Assembly: GCA_963693305.1 (NCBI GenBank)
Contig: OY855905.1
Span: 49,268,944-49,332,943 of the forward strand
DNA from: Meandrina meandrites
Lineage: Eukaryota; Cnidaria; Anthozoa; Scleractinia; Meandrinidae
DNA: 64,000 nucleotides
Direction: 5' to 3'
The position numbers and the translations under genes are program-made. Below the pieces are notes generated by a model. The model saw nothing but the letters and a program-made list of their open reading frames with translations. It was not told the origin of the DNA and searched no databases. Shown here piece after piece: positions 11,588-30,100 of the stretch; positions within the stretch are counted from its first letter, which is position 1, and every line of letters begins with the position of its first letter.

Positions 11588-14500
11588 TCACATCCCTGCA
11601 AGTGGTTTATACTCCTGACTATCTTTATCAGTCATTAAAAGAGATTTTAAATAAATATTACTTACATCTTAACACGGCTGATAGCATCTGCCATTTCTTT
11701 TGTCCTCTTATGATTATTCCCTAATGTCGCACTCAACATGTTATAACCCTGAAAAGTGAACACGTCAAATAAAAAACCACTGGCAACGAGAAGTTCATAA
11801 AATATATGGCGTGTGGGAGTTTCGACAGGAAATCTTTAAACGAAACCGAAGCTTAAGAAATAATAAGAGCAACATTGTTACTGATATAGTATTCAGTAAG
11901 TTTACCTTTGTCAGCCATTTCAAGGCTTGTTCTGTTCGTCCTTGTTTAAGTCTGATACTGCCCAGCATCTGATATGAAGCAGCTGCCTGCTCACTGGGGT
12001 CACCATACAGCATCACTTTAGCTTCTGCTACTGACCTCTGAAGAGACACCGCATCCTCGAGGCTACCATCACGGACTAACAAACGGCTTAGCTCATCCTG
12101 AGTGGAACAATTGGAAGGACACCACCGTAACTAGTACCCAATAGTTATACTTGTACCGTTAATACTGCAGCTTTAGCACCAGATCAGTGTTTTCATGATA
12201 TTTGTTGAGATCGAATTCTAATATGAATCTGATTCTTTACACGGTCAGGAAAATGATGTTCCTTATTGGTATTGAGGTAACTTTCTTCTAAGCGCTAACT
12301 CGCTAAATGACAAAATGCTTTACACTGAAATTAACAGTGGCCTGATACCCTGCCGCCAGGTCGACCCTAGATTTGAAACTACGAAAGGGACTGACGTGTT
12401 TATCTAAAACCATTGCGTTAGACACAATGAGCACACTTTTTCAGAAATATGCAACTAACCCTAGAATGATGTATTCCCGTTTATAGGAAAAATTAATACA
12501 AAGTTGATTATGAGTTTCCTAACTGTTTTAAGACAACAGGCTAATTTTTACGTCTGTCAGCCCGATTTGTCGGCCATGATAAATCGTGAGGTGAATTGGT
12601 GAGTGCAAATGCTACTTACAAATAAATATTAACGCAAACGAATTAGGGCGCAGTGCTTTCAGTGTATACAAACTAACTTATCAATTACTAGCCATTACTA
12701 TAACATTACAGTGCTAGCACTTTATCGATTTGCTTCCCAACATATCTTGGCCGACAAGTCACAGTGTGTGAATTAGCCTTAAGAGATATTAGCTGCACAG
12801 AGTTACCACACATTTGGCTCCCTGCCTCTCTCCTACTTTTTGACTTGACAACCAACATGAAAAGGCACGTCAAAATCAGTTTACAACAAAACGAATCCAA
12901 GCAAACAAACCTGAGCCTCTGTGTTAAGGACCTCTGTGTTTCATGTATAAAGTAATGGCATCTTCAAGGTATTGCTTTGCTTTGTGTTGGCTGTCATCTT
13001 CATTGATGTAACCAGAAGCCAAAACAAATGATGAATCTGCGACTTCCACTGAATCCTCTCCAAATCTGTCACACAATGTAGAAATATATTTTGAACTGAT
13101 CATTTCCAAGAAATACAGCGGATTCAGGTTGAGTGTTTAAGGTGGCTCATAACAGTTTAGCCAGAATTAGACATGCCCGTTTTAGGTGTTCTATCGCGGC
13201 TATACCAATAGTTGTTAAGAAATTCTTTTAGACCAAACTTGTACAAGTTTTATCAATGAACAAATTGACGTCATTGTGACGTCAAAAATCGTTGCCATGG
13301 CAACGTCATATGAGATCAAAGACACTCTATATTGGACCTTTTGAGGCTAATAACTAAAAAACTACTCGGTGAAAGTTCTTGATTTTGATATATTTTTGTC
13401 CAACTGACAAAAGAAAAATTTTTTGCAATTTTTAAAAAAAATCTGTAGGTAGGATTCAAAGCTACGTCATTTTTTCACTAATTTAAGGTGGCTCTGAACC
13501 CTACCTACAGAATTTTTTTAAACATTGTTAGATTGTTTGTTTTGCCCAGTAGGCAAACATATATGAAAAACAAAAACTTTCACCGTCTAGTTTTTAAGTT
13601 ATTAGCCTCAAACGGTAAAAAATAAGGTATCTTTGACCTCATATGACGTTGCCATGGCAACGAATTTTGACGTCATAGCAACTGTAATTTGTTTATTGGC
13701 AAAACCTTTACAAAGTTGTACTAAAGGTTTAACCTCAACGTTATTGGTGTAGCTGCAATAGAATACCAAAGACGGGAATATCTAAACCCCTTCGAGCCAC
13801 CTTAACGGCCTCAGTTGTCGCGTTCGTTGTAACGGTTGAATTGATTGCGTTGCAAGGCAAAATGACAGACGTTGCTAGGCAGGAATGATGACGTTCTGTC
13901 TGGGAAAAAGCACGTTGTGGTTTTCCCAGGCAGAACATTGGCATTCCTGCCTAGCAACATCTGTCATTTTGCCTCGCAACGCAATCAGTTCAACCGTTAC
14001 AACGAACGCGACAACTGAGGCCGTTAAACACTCAACCTGAATCCGCTGTAATTATAACCTGTACCGTCCAATGAAAACAAGGGAACAATTTTATGGAACC
14101 CGTACTTACTACACATTAAAGTAAATAAGTAGTTTACCTTGTTTTGCTAATATCATAAGCCTGTAGAAAAAGCTTTGTAGCCCTTTCATGGCTGGATTCA
14201 TCACCCTGGCTGCTTTCTGCACGTGCAAGACATTGATAAATAGGAATCAGCTCTTTGCTGTCTTCTCCATAACATTTCTGAGCAACTTCTAATGCCTGTA
14301 ATACAAGAAACAAATAACAACAAATTGTCTGCAGTGGTCTGGGCGAGAAGGCAGTTTACACCATGTAATAAGTAACATTTTTGCGGCCTCAAGAGTCCTC
14401 ATGGGCCTGATGAGGATAAGTAATAAGTAACATTTAAAGAAATAGTGTCTGTAGTACCCTGCGTAACTTGGTGGATTTATTGGGGGGAGTGCGCGCAAAC

Positions 14501-17500
14501 AAGCGGCAAAGCATTTCGCTCCAATAAAACTGTCAAGCTTCACAGGCTAAGTCTGTAGCCATTATCAGATTTAAACAATTACAGGTTAAAATTAATACAG
14601 GTGTAGCTAACTAGTGCATGTACAATCTTTACTTCTTACACCTTTGATATTAATGAGTGACTAAGGTTTTAACTACGCTGTATGTTTACCCTTTTTTGCT
14701 GTCTAAGTGTTTATCCATATAACTGTATGTTAAGTTGTTAATTGTAATGCAACTTTGATCATATTTTGGTATTAGTGTATTATAAAAACCAACTATCATC
14801 ATCCTCAATTATTACCTTACATTTATTTAACAATAAGATTAATTAAAATGATTACAAAGTATTGGTACACTATATTTAATACCTTTTCAAAAGACTCGAG
14901 AGCATATCCAGTTTTATTTGCCTTGAGGCTGACACGACCAAGAGACATCAATATTTGAAGCCTTCTGTCTGGGTCCTGATGCTTGAGTCCCAGTTCCTCT
15001 CTTTCTCTTGATACTAGTTCTGCTTTCTTTAAACTGTGCTCTGCTTTCTGGGTGCTGTGAAAAACGGAAAAAACTGTCTTGAAATTAAATTTATAAACTA
15101 CAAAACCAAGGTGAGTTTCACCTGGAGGATCAACTGCAATAATAAACTCTGATAAGTTGCCAGCAATTTGCATTTATTCACAAAATCTGCAAGACTTTAT
15201 AGTACTTACTTTCTCATGGCAATGTGAGCCTGTCCCATAATAAGATAAATCAACTCCATGACAGGTAACACATCAGATTTGTCATAAACCTGTCTTCCTT
15301 GCTGTTTGGCTGCATCTGCTGCAAGCAATACGTCACGTGCATTTCCTGCATGAAGTAGTGCTTGTTGTGCCAAACCTTAATATAACAATACAGACACCAT
15401 TAACATTAACTCACCTACAGTTAGGTTTGTACCACCAATCAAGGGTTATGCACAACCTAATCTTATGACTTACCAAATTAATACACCAATCCTGGCTTAT
15501 TTGCACATGTTTTCCCGCACTTTGTGCCTGCTAAATGTACCAATTTGCTCCAAGTTTTGATTGAGTCACCAGATTGTCTGCGTCCTTTGTGATTGACCAG
15601 AGTGATAACTTTGGTTTCGGGTTTACTACACTCTAAACTGCTCTATTATAACTGTTATTTTTTTTGCGTAAAATGGAAAGCTCAGTTAGTCATCCTCTTA
15701 GTTACCAGAATATCACAATGGGGCATCTTGAACAAATTAAGTTTTCCTCAGTCAAAACAACCCCTATTTCTTTTTGCTTAATTATTACTCATTTATAATC
15801 TTCAATAATTATTGTAAGGTTGTTTTTAGATGAAGCACATGCAACAGTCTGTAACATATATTTTAAATGTTAAAATGTGCTTTGCCGCTACTCACCTCTT
15901 TGTTCAAGGTATGCCTGTGACAGCTTGGAATAAGCTTTGGCCAGTTTCCAGTGATTATCTCCATACATGATTCTTGTCAAAGCTACACAACGCACACGAT
16001 CATACACTGCTCTCTCATCTCCCATACTGGCAAATTCCCGTGCTTGTCTTCTATGGTTTTTTAATAACACTTCAGGTGGAGCTAAACCTGATGAAAAACA
16101 CATTAATATACAGGTATAATTAGTTTAGGGTGAAGTCTAAAGGATCAGAAAAGTTCTGATTATCTATTTTTCACATTACTTCCATTCAAGCCTTCATTTT
16201 TGACACAAAGACAAAAATTAATAAACTTATTGTAAACCAAAATCCCTCTAAGGAAGGAATGAAGAAAATATTGACCAAATCACAGATGCTGTGACAAAAT
16301 CACCCGAGTCACGAATTTTCTAACTGAAGCTCTACATGATACAACTAAAAAATGACAGGTGTGGATTTTATTGAGGCATCAGTGACGCATAATTTGAGAT
16401 GCAATTCACATCTCACAAGATGCAATACTACTTAAGCGAGACAAGGAACTTGCCTCACGAAAAAGTGAGAGGTGGTAATCTAAATCTTGAGCCCAGACCA
16501 ACCACTTTTAGGCACCCACATAATTACATGTACATGCCTGAATGGGAAGCCGGAAAATCCATTTTCTTTGCATCCAAGAAATCCCATTTACAGGCATACA
16601 AGTACTAAGCTACTTAGCCAGAACAATAATGCTTGGAGATGTTGTGGTTTAAATTTACCTGTGGTTTAAAATTTTTCAAACCAGTTTAAATTTTATTTCC
16701 CTTTGCTTCAGATTATGATAATAAGTTTGAGACAATGAAAAATAAAAATCCAGCTGGTTTGAAAAATTTTTAAACCCCAACAGAGATATCTGTAAAAACT
16801 GGTCACACAATCATACATGTAGGTTTGCTACAATACAGATTTTTAAAATCTGTATGTGCTCACATTCAAATAATTTATTAACACAATAGACATCTGAAAA
16901 TTATGCCCCAAACAGTGAAACTGCCTGGGACTTTGTTCCACTTCTGAAATCATTTCTGATATCATATGCCTTTAACCAAAAAAGACATCACTGGTGCTCA
17001 AGTTCTGCAGGAGAAAGAGTTCTTTTTAATGATACCCAAACCAGAGTGATGGGCTGAATTGAGCTTGAAATATGTACGAATATGCTTACTATAGAAATTT
17101 GAGAGAAAGACTCGACAAGGAAATTTCCCTCAGTCTGCTACCCATAGCGACTCCATTGTAAGAATTTCCCATCTTGTTCAATGTTGACGTTTTTGGAAAT
17201 CTTTGAACTGAAAGCAAGCCAACAACTATAGTAGAAAGATACAAAAAGAGGAAAAGAGAATAGGGGAAAAAGTTGAATTGTGAATTGTGTGCATGTCTGA
17301 GCAAAAATGTCATAAAACGCGATGCAGGTGAAATGCAAGGCACATTTTCATGTTGCAACTGTTGTGTTATTTAAGTAGTTCAGGACCAATTTCATACAGA
17401 CATGACCAGAAAATGTCAAAAATAAGTTGGACAGTTTTTTTGAGAAACACCAGGAGTCAATTGGTTAATAAATTATTAATATTATTATTCTTCAGCACAA

Positions 17501-19564
17501 GCTACATTAGACACTGACATTGTATTATGTACTAATTATTGAAAATGTTTAGACCTGTGACCACTGCCCATTGTCATAATACATGCAACTCACTGGACAA
17601 AGTTATTTATAAACATCCTTTGAAAGCTATACATGTACAATGTATGACTAACCCCTAACATAATCTGCAGACTTATCGCCTTCTTCTCCGTGATCAGATT
17701 CCTCTGAGGAGGAATATCTGCAGCGTACTGAAATTCCCGTCTGTTTGGGGCTGCTGTCTGAAGCTGATGGAATATGGATAATCCCTGGAATGACATTTTT
17801 CTGTTGTCCTGTTTAAAAGTTAACAATTTTTCACTGTTACCAACATATGAAACACTAAGCTGCACCGCAGGGATCACCTTTCATGCAAGGTCCCCTGTTT
17901 TATAAGTCAACTGAGTCTAATATGAGTCATGAGTCAATGAGTCAGGGTGACTTTTACACAAAGAAGGTCATATTATCCATGATTTGCCTGTATACAAATT
18001 AGTTAAGAAGCACATTTTTTTAACAAATAATGAATGTGGTTAGTTCCACTCCAGTATGTTTACAGTTAGTTCTACTCTGGTTTGCTTGCGGTTAGTTCCA
18101 CTCCGGTACGTTTACAGTTAGTTCTACTCTGGTTTGTTTGCGGTTAGTTCCACTCCAGTATGTTTACAGTTAGTTCTACTCTGCTTTCTTGCAGTTAGTT
18201 CCACTCCAGTATGTTTACAGTTATAAGTTCTACTCTGCTTTGCTTGCAGTTAGTTCCACTCCAGTATTTTTACAGTTAGTTCTACTCTGGTTAATGCTTG
18301 CAGTTAGCACCAATCTGGTTTGCTTGTACATGTTAGTAAGGGCAGCACTTGTTTCAAATTAGTAGACACTCAGCACAAAATCTAATTGGAAATCCACCAA
18401 TCTGATTGGTTAAAACTCCCATTGTTTTCTATTCACTGATACACGTAAAACATGATCCCAGGCACATTGCTCTTTAAAGTACACAACTCCAAGGGATTGC
18501 AGACCAATAATGTTTAATTTTATGTTACTTTTATGTAAGAGTAATTACTACTCTTGAATTTTGGCAAAAAAGTACATTACACTACTTGTCCTAATGTTTC
18601 TATGAGCGATAGAAAACTCAGCTGCACTTCATTGACTATTTGCTCATAGAAAATGATCATGACTCATTGACTCATAAAAACATTTATCTCCTTATATGTA
18701 GGGTAACTGAAACTTTCAAAGGGCCACAATATCCATGTCAGTTGTTTCACTGTAGCCTTTCTGGCTACCTGTCAGAGAGGAGACTGAGTGCATTCAGAGG
18801 CGTGCAATGCGCATAATTTTCCCACATTCATGCTACAGGAAGGCGTTAGAAGAGGCCGGAATCCCCACCCTAGCTGACAGGCGTGATGTGTTATCAAGTA
18901 GCATTTCTGAAGACTTAGTAACAATGAAAGACCACAAATTGCCAAGCTTTTGCCTCTGCGATAAAACCACTGCTGACAGCTTTGCGCTACCTTCTTTGCA
19001 TGACAGACCGCTTTAACAGTTTTAACAGTTTTCAGTTTCTACATGTAAATAGTTTTTATCATTATGTACATATTATAGTACTATTCTTAACCTTCTAATA
19101 AACGACTTCTCTCTCAAATTGTTAAGACGTAAATATTGGCTAAAAAATTAAAATGCAATAATTTATCCCCTCAGCAACAAATTTTGAGGGAAAACTACAG
19201 TCAAAACCCATTAAATAAATATACACACCTCTGGGCCAAAAGAAAGTTTGTGCCTTGTAAATTATGGGATGTCCAAAAATCGGAAAAATAGGGTATTCAA
19301 ACGAAAGGGGTTCGTTTTCCATCAGAATCATCAGCTCAGAACCAATCAGATTCAAGAATCTCATTTGTTGACATCAATTTTTTAGACGATTTTAATGCTT
19401 ATAGGGATCACAGTTTCACTAACCAGCTTCCTTTCTTAAAAAAGAATAACAATTAAAACCGCACCTGAATGGTCATGTTCTTCGCTGTCGCTTGCAGTGT
19501 CAGTTCTGCTAAGACTCCCGTCACTTTCTGTACGGACACCAGCTGAAGGCACCTCCAATTCCAT
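10833..19564 (-). CDS. TTC23: Tetratricopeptide repeat protein 23 (TTC23), ten coding exons
   Basis: Coding exons, 5' to 3': 19465-19564, 17653-17808, 15896-16087, 15210-15375, 14883-15054, 14138-14295, 12911-13065, 11906-12097, 11666-11748 and 10833-10953. Splice sites are GT-AG and phases match throughout except at one point. The product is about 497 residues. The diagnostic block RVRCVALTRIMYGDNHWKLA in exon 3 closely matches vertebrate TTC23, and later exons give successive TPR-like helices (TGYALESFEK, FGEDSVEVADSSFVLASGY, YGDPSEQAAASYQMLG). The first two exons encode an acidic, Ser-rich, probably disordered N-terminus. Vertebrate TTC23 lies in the EvC zone at the base of the primary cilium and helps Hedgehog signalling. 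Exon 7 contains an in-frame TAA; ignoring one G of the GG at 12931-12932 restores the frame up to the CAG|gtttgt donor. The gene is divergent from ROPN1L. An AATAAA overlaps the stop codon. Confidence 0.9.
11225..11360. mobile_element. pogo/Tigger-like MITE remnant
   Basis: It begins with CAGTCAACTCTCTCTAAAAC, followed by CGGACACCGGGACCAG, and contains an internal inverted GGTGTCCGT. This is the same style of end as the element at 53248. The right boundary is unclear. It lies downstream of the last TTC23 intron boundary, inside the final intron. Confidence 0.5.
11494..11585. repeat. (ATT)n microsatellite, about 30 units
   Basis: An essentially pure ATT/TTA trinucleotide array in the last TTC23 intron. 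The poly-Ile, poly-Tyr and similar frames across it are artefacts. Confidence 0.95.
13266..13304. promoter_or_regulatory. Two CRE octamers followed by a perfect RFX X-box
   Basis: TGACGTCA occurs at 13266-13273 and 13277-13284, and the 14-bp palindrome GTTGCCATGGCAAC at 13291-13304. The latter is the ideal RFX X-box. These sites lie in a transposon in an intron of a ciliary gene; whether they are used is not known. Confidence 0.6.
13648..13675. promoter_or_regulatory. Second perfect X-box plus CRE in the same transposon
   Basis: GTTGCCATGGCAAC at 13648-13661 and TGACGTCA at 13668-13675, the inverted counterpart of the sites at 13266-13304. Confidence 0.6.
18039..18328. repeat. Minisatellite, 52-bp period made of alternating 26-bp units
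   Basis: About five and a half copies of a two-part unit: GTTAGTTCCACTCCAGTATG... alternates with GTTAGTTCTACTCTGGTTTG.... The units differ by point changes and small indels. It lies in TTC23 intron 1, with no coding sense. Confidence 0.9.
18740..19100 (+). mobile_element. 3' end of a non-LTR retrotransposon (CR1/jockey-like)
   Basis: The plus strand encodes the typical LINE C-terminus IQRRAMRIIFPHSCYRKALE followed by EAGIPTLADRRDVL, ending at 19016 (TAA). A frameshift lies just upstream, where SGYLSERRLSAF continues in another frame. The rest of the element is missing. It is antisense to TTC23 intron 1. Confidence 0.75.
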
Positions 19565-25430
<5,866 letters not shown>

Positions 25431-25864
25431 AAATAAACATAACACTCCACTAACACTCCTACTGAATCGTGAAATCCGGAATTATGTGTTTCATTTTAAT
25501 ACCACAAGCTGTAGTTTTCAAGAATCATGTGATATACTTTATGCTGCAAGCCATTCATTGATTGTGCTGGGACTTCTGAAACATTAGTTTTAACAGCTGT
25601 ATGTGTTACTGTCCAATGTACTCGCTACAAAACATAATTTGTTTGTATATAGTAAATTCACAGGCACCCAGCGCTTCAAACTTCACAAGAGATGCGTGTT
25701 GATGAGAGGGAAGTCATTAGCTCCTTCACGATAGAAAGCGATGAAACAGACTTGTACATATATACTTGTAATCAACAAACAAATACAATATTTCTGAACT
25801 GTTACAATCCATTTGATGATTTATCAGCTTGGCATTTGGGGACCTTGCTCGGGGATCCTTGGGA
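25431..25864. other. ROPN1L 3' flank
   Basis: AATAAA occurs at 25432-25437, immediately after the stop. The remainder to 25864 is unique-looking A/T-rich sequence without a recognisable gene and probably includes the 3' UTR. Confidence 0.45.
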
Positions 25865-26345
25865 ACAATAAGCACTTAATGACTGGCCCCGAGGGGAACA
25901 GTGAGTTTTGTTTCCCCGAGACCCTCGAACATCGAGGGTCGAAGGGGAAACAAAACCCACTGTTTCCCGAGGGACCAGTCAAAGTTTTTTGTTATACCCC
26001 CAACTGAAAATAAAGTAAACTACATATGAGTGTAATACGGTGCAGTTTGATGAAGAGCCAGGTACAGCTGCAAAAATCGACCGTGTTACAAGAAGTAAAA
26101 AAATGTAAAAAAATCTGAAAGAAACGAATGAGTCGTATTTTGTTACAATAAGAATTTATCATTAAATCCAGTTACATTTTTTAAATGCATCTTAATCAAA
26201 CCTGCATACGAGTTTGAGTTTAAGTTGTTGTCGCCCTAGGGAGTTAGTGAGTTTTGTTCACCCTTGGGAGTCATAGAGTTTTGACGCCCGCCACGTGACA
26301 CGCTCTCGTCCAATAGAAAACAGTATTTCAGTTGGGGGGTATAAC
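25865..26345. mobile_element. MITE of the CACTTAATGACTGG family
   Basis: A near-perfect palindrome (25870-25985) has ends CACTTAATGACTGGCCCCGA and TCGGGA..GACCAGTC around a CCCTCGAACATCGAGGG centre. It is followed by TTTGTTATACCCCCAACTGA. A related inverted end (CAGTTGGGGGGTATAACAA) occurs at about 26330-26348. Other copies lie at 45113 and, degraded, at 2270. Confidence 0.65.
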
Positions 26346-27137
26346 AACATGACTTATTCCACTATCCATTAGGCTCCTCCTGGAGCAGAGGGCGTCAACA
26401 GTGCTGCGCCAGCGGACATTGTTTGCTGCCGTCTTTTCGTCTTCATTCCAGCTGATATTTGCTTTGGCGGGAACAATGTATGCTTAAATCCTGCAACAAT
26501 TGAATCCAGGCGAAGTCCTTTGTTGGGGTAAATTGTGACACTGAGCACCATTTTTTTTAAAACTGGCCGCTTGTTAATATGCTTTCTACCCTACTAAGAG
26601 AACGTGTCCACCTGAGCACTAAGCTCTCTACGCTGTAATACGTATCGAGAAATGAGAAGAAAGCCTTGCCAATCTTCGAGCCATCTTTCAATTTGGGTCT
26701 TTTTTTTTCAGTCGATGTGTACGACTTACCTATGAAGTTGCTAGTTCGGTCGACTGCAGTTTTGTGGCACATGCTCTGATTGATGTTTTCAGCTTCGTAA
26801 CTTCGCACTCGTACCTTTATACATGTATATTTATTGTAGGGGCGGATCTAGGGGAGGGTGCAGGGGTTGCGCCCACCCCCCCCGCCCCCCCCCGAGATGA
26901 CCTGCGCCTTTCTAATACAACAAGAGAGTATGAATACAACTGGTATTCTGCAAACAAAACTATCGTGCATCCCAGGAGGGAGGGGTCAACTTATATAAGT
27001 GGCCTTGGAGATTGCGCGGACATTGCGCGTAGCCATCGTGACGTCACGAGTAACCAAACCCGGGAAGTTTGAATGTTAGGTAAACATTGATCGCGGCGAA
27101 AAAGTTTATTCGGATGATTGACCGAGAAGTTTAAAAT

Positions 27138-30100
27138 ATGAAGATGAAAAGACCCAAGGTATGTGGAAGTGTATTTATGTGCTGTGTAAAGATACCAAAT
27201 TTTTTTCAGCAAAGAAAGGCTAAGGAACAAAAAGACGGAAAATATAGCGATCGATCGATTCAAAACGCGAATAAATAATGACAGGTTGTGTTTCTTTGAC
27301 AAGTGATAACATTAGATCCCAACAACATGTAGCAGCGAGGGGCAAATATGACGTTGATATGGCTTTAAACTTTTTGTTGGTGATGAAAATAAGTAACATA
27401 ACCCTTCAAAAAAAATGATCAGTGAGTTTAAACGCATTTCCTTGGTGTCAAATTGCGCACAGCAGCCATGATTGCGTGACACCCGCGAAGTGAGATGAAG
27501 TGAAAAAAACCTAATGCGATCGGAAATGCTCATTAACAAAGGAGTTTGGACTATCGAGTGATTTGTTGTAACATATGTTAAAAATAGTCCATGAGATTTA
27601 TTTGTTACCCCTATATATCTAACCAGATCGGGCGAAGATGATAAGATTTTCCCCGCGAGGCCTAATGGCTGACGCAAGCTTCCCGGCAAAGTTCATTAAA
27701 GTAATTGATCAATTACAATGGTCTAATTTATAGAAAAATGCACGAAATGTTCAGCGAAGTTGGAAGAACAAGGGAGATCCGTTCACTAAACTGGTACGTA
27801 ATTTTGACCGCTTTTAAGTTGAAATGTTCATGTTGTTTATGCGAAAGCAAGGATCTCACGGCTCTTGTTGTTAACAGTTTTTGAACTTACAAATCATCAA
27901 ATTTATTTCTAATTCAAGTCGTAGTCCTTGAAACGAATAGCTTTAGGAACCTGCAGATTTTTGGATTTATTTAACACGAGCAAAAATCACATACGCTCTC
28001 CGTTTCGGCTAGATTTCACCATAAAAACACCAGTCAGAGTAAAACCTGTTTCCTCGGGCGTCCGCATGTCCCTTGCCTCCAACAAGAAGATATATTTTTG
28101 CTGCAGTATAAAGCAATTTCATCCCAAAATAGCTATTTTCTTATTTAAAAGACTCGTGACAACGGCATTGGAATAAGAAAAGCTGTCGACATGTCAACAG
28201 ACATACCTTGTCATCAAGAGACATTCAATTCTCTATATTTCTTGATACAGGCAAACATGCAAGTGGATTTGTGGGAGAAGAAAAAATCCATCAAACGAAA
28301 GTTGGATTCTTTAGTGAAAGATTTGAAACATGCACACATTCCGAATGTCAATGATGTCCAGGTTGGAAGTTAAAAGAAAACAGTTGTACCATTCTAGTTA
28401 TTTTAACGAGACAGTAATTGGTGATGTGAACTCTAGGGCTGACCTTACAACACAGTATTTATTTCAAGGTTTTGGTCTACACCAATGGGCATTTGCTTGC
28501 AGAATCGTAATCAACAACAACAGCTTGACAAACCTGGGGGGGGGGGCACTCCCGTATAAGGGCTTAATGGGGACGTGCAGCCCAACAGGGTATGGTTTTC
28601 AGGATTTTTTGTCTTGAACCGGGTGTCTATTTCACCCCTTTTTGTCTTAAACAGGGTATCTTTACACAGGCCAATGTCTTAAACAGAATAAGCATATATG
28701 TTTGTTTATACAAATTTTGCCACAAGCTGAATTTTTGCAAGTCCTTCCTTAAAGTGTTGACTTCTGTTGACTTTGGTATTCACACCAAGCTTAACTCATA
28801 TTTGATTATGCTAACAACAATTGTCTTGACGGGGTATCAGAAATCAGATATTCTTGTCTTACAGTCAAAATACTCAGCGCGTGCCGCTTAGAATTCCGGA
28901 ATGGTTTTGATTAACGGCGAACGGATTGCATTATTCGTTTCAAACATTCAAATTTAATTTGAATATTGTAGATCATCCAACAGTGAACACGGGAGCACGT
29001 GAACCTGTAAAAAATAAACCAATCAAATTGCTTCATTTCTGACAGGCTCACGTGTTCACGTGTTCACGGTTGGATGATCTACAATATTCAAATTAAATTT
29101 GAATGTTTGAAACCAATGCAATCCGTTCGCCATTAATCAAAACTTTTCCGGAATTCTAAGCGGCACGCGCTGAGTATTTTGACTGTAAACAGGTTCAGGA
29201 TTTGGGCAGCTGGGCTGCACCTCCCTACCCGACCGGGTTGACAAATAAGATCTGTTATTTTATAGAAATGTTTGCTGGTTTTATTTGAAGTGGTAACATA
29301 GTCATCATTAAGTTATCGTTTACCTTATCAGGGTAGTGTTCATTTTCATGTGAAACTTTGTGGCCTAATGGGTGTAAACTTTGTCTACCATTATTGGGCA
29401 TTTGTACTTATAAGTTGACCCAGTCACTGTGCTGTGGGAGGGGGGGGGGGGGGGGGGGTCAGTTCTGTTCTTGAGTAGGGCAGAAGAAAGAATCCATAAC
29501 TAAAAAACGTTCAACAAAGATCAATACTAAAAACAGGGATTTTTAAGGATTCTTTTGTAACAAACAACACCTTGAAAGGTCTAAAATTTTAGTGGAGGGT
29601 CCACATGAAAATACCATTATCTCATCAATTTATCAAGTCACTGTTTTCAACTGCAGCACTTGTTAATACAATACCCTCATTCCAGCAACAAGTTAATTGG
29701 GTCAAATAATGGGTGGCCTAACATACAAGGGCTCCTGGGTTGGTGAGGGAGAAGCATAGTAGACCTTCCATGGCAATAGTAGACCCTATTTGTATTCCGG
29801 GTATTGGACTACAGGAACTAGCTTGCAGCAGAGGCTAATGCAGGTCGACATTGTTTCAAAGATTTTCCTGTGATTTGCATTTGATAGGATTCCCTGCATT
29901 AGCCTAAATTGCAAACGAATTCCAGTCCACTATTCAGAATACAAATATGGCCTTTTGACAAAATAAGAAATACAAGGAAATGGGCTCAACCGAAATTGAG
30001 ATGTCACATGTATAAATCAGGGGTGAAGGTCTGAACTACCATACTGTATCTTTTACATAATTGTATTTACACCATTATGCATTCAGTTGAATAATGGCCA

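Larger units (their letters stand above)
13141..13801. mobile_element. TTAA-inserted foldback carrying two perfect X-box palindromes
   Basis: Terminal ends GGTGGCTC and GAGCCACC are bounded by TTAA (13137-13140 and 13802-13805). The two halves are inverted relatives, each with an X-box palindrome next to CRE octamers. A further TTAAGGTGGCTC at about 13483 suggests two inverted copies or an internal duplication. No transposase frame is present, so mobility would depend on a partner piggyBac-like enzyme. Confidence 0.75.
13116..14048. mobile_element. Foldback element interrupted by a second transposon
   Basis: The ends are CAGCGGATTCAGGTTGAGTG and its reverse complement, flanked by TA on each side. 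The right arm reads continuously through GTTAAACACTCAACC. The left arm has the same sequence but is split at TTAA by the insertion at 13141-13801. The inner arms (13806-13905 and 13925-14026) form a near-perfect inverted repeat, including GCCTCAGTTGTCGCGTTCGT. The whole nest lies in the TTC23 intron between exons 6 and 7. Confidence 0.8.

Noticed and set aside
11377..11724. Poly-Ile and poly-Tyr frames around 11490-11590
   Set aside because: They are translations of an (ATT)n microsatellite.
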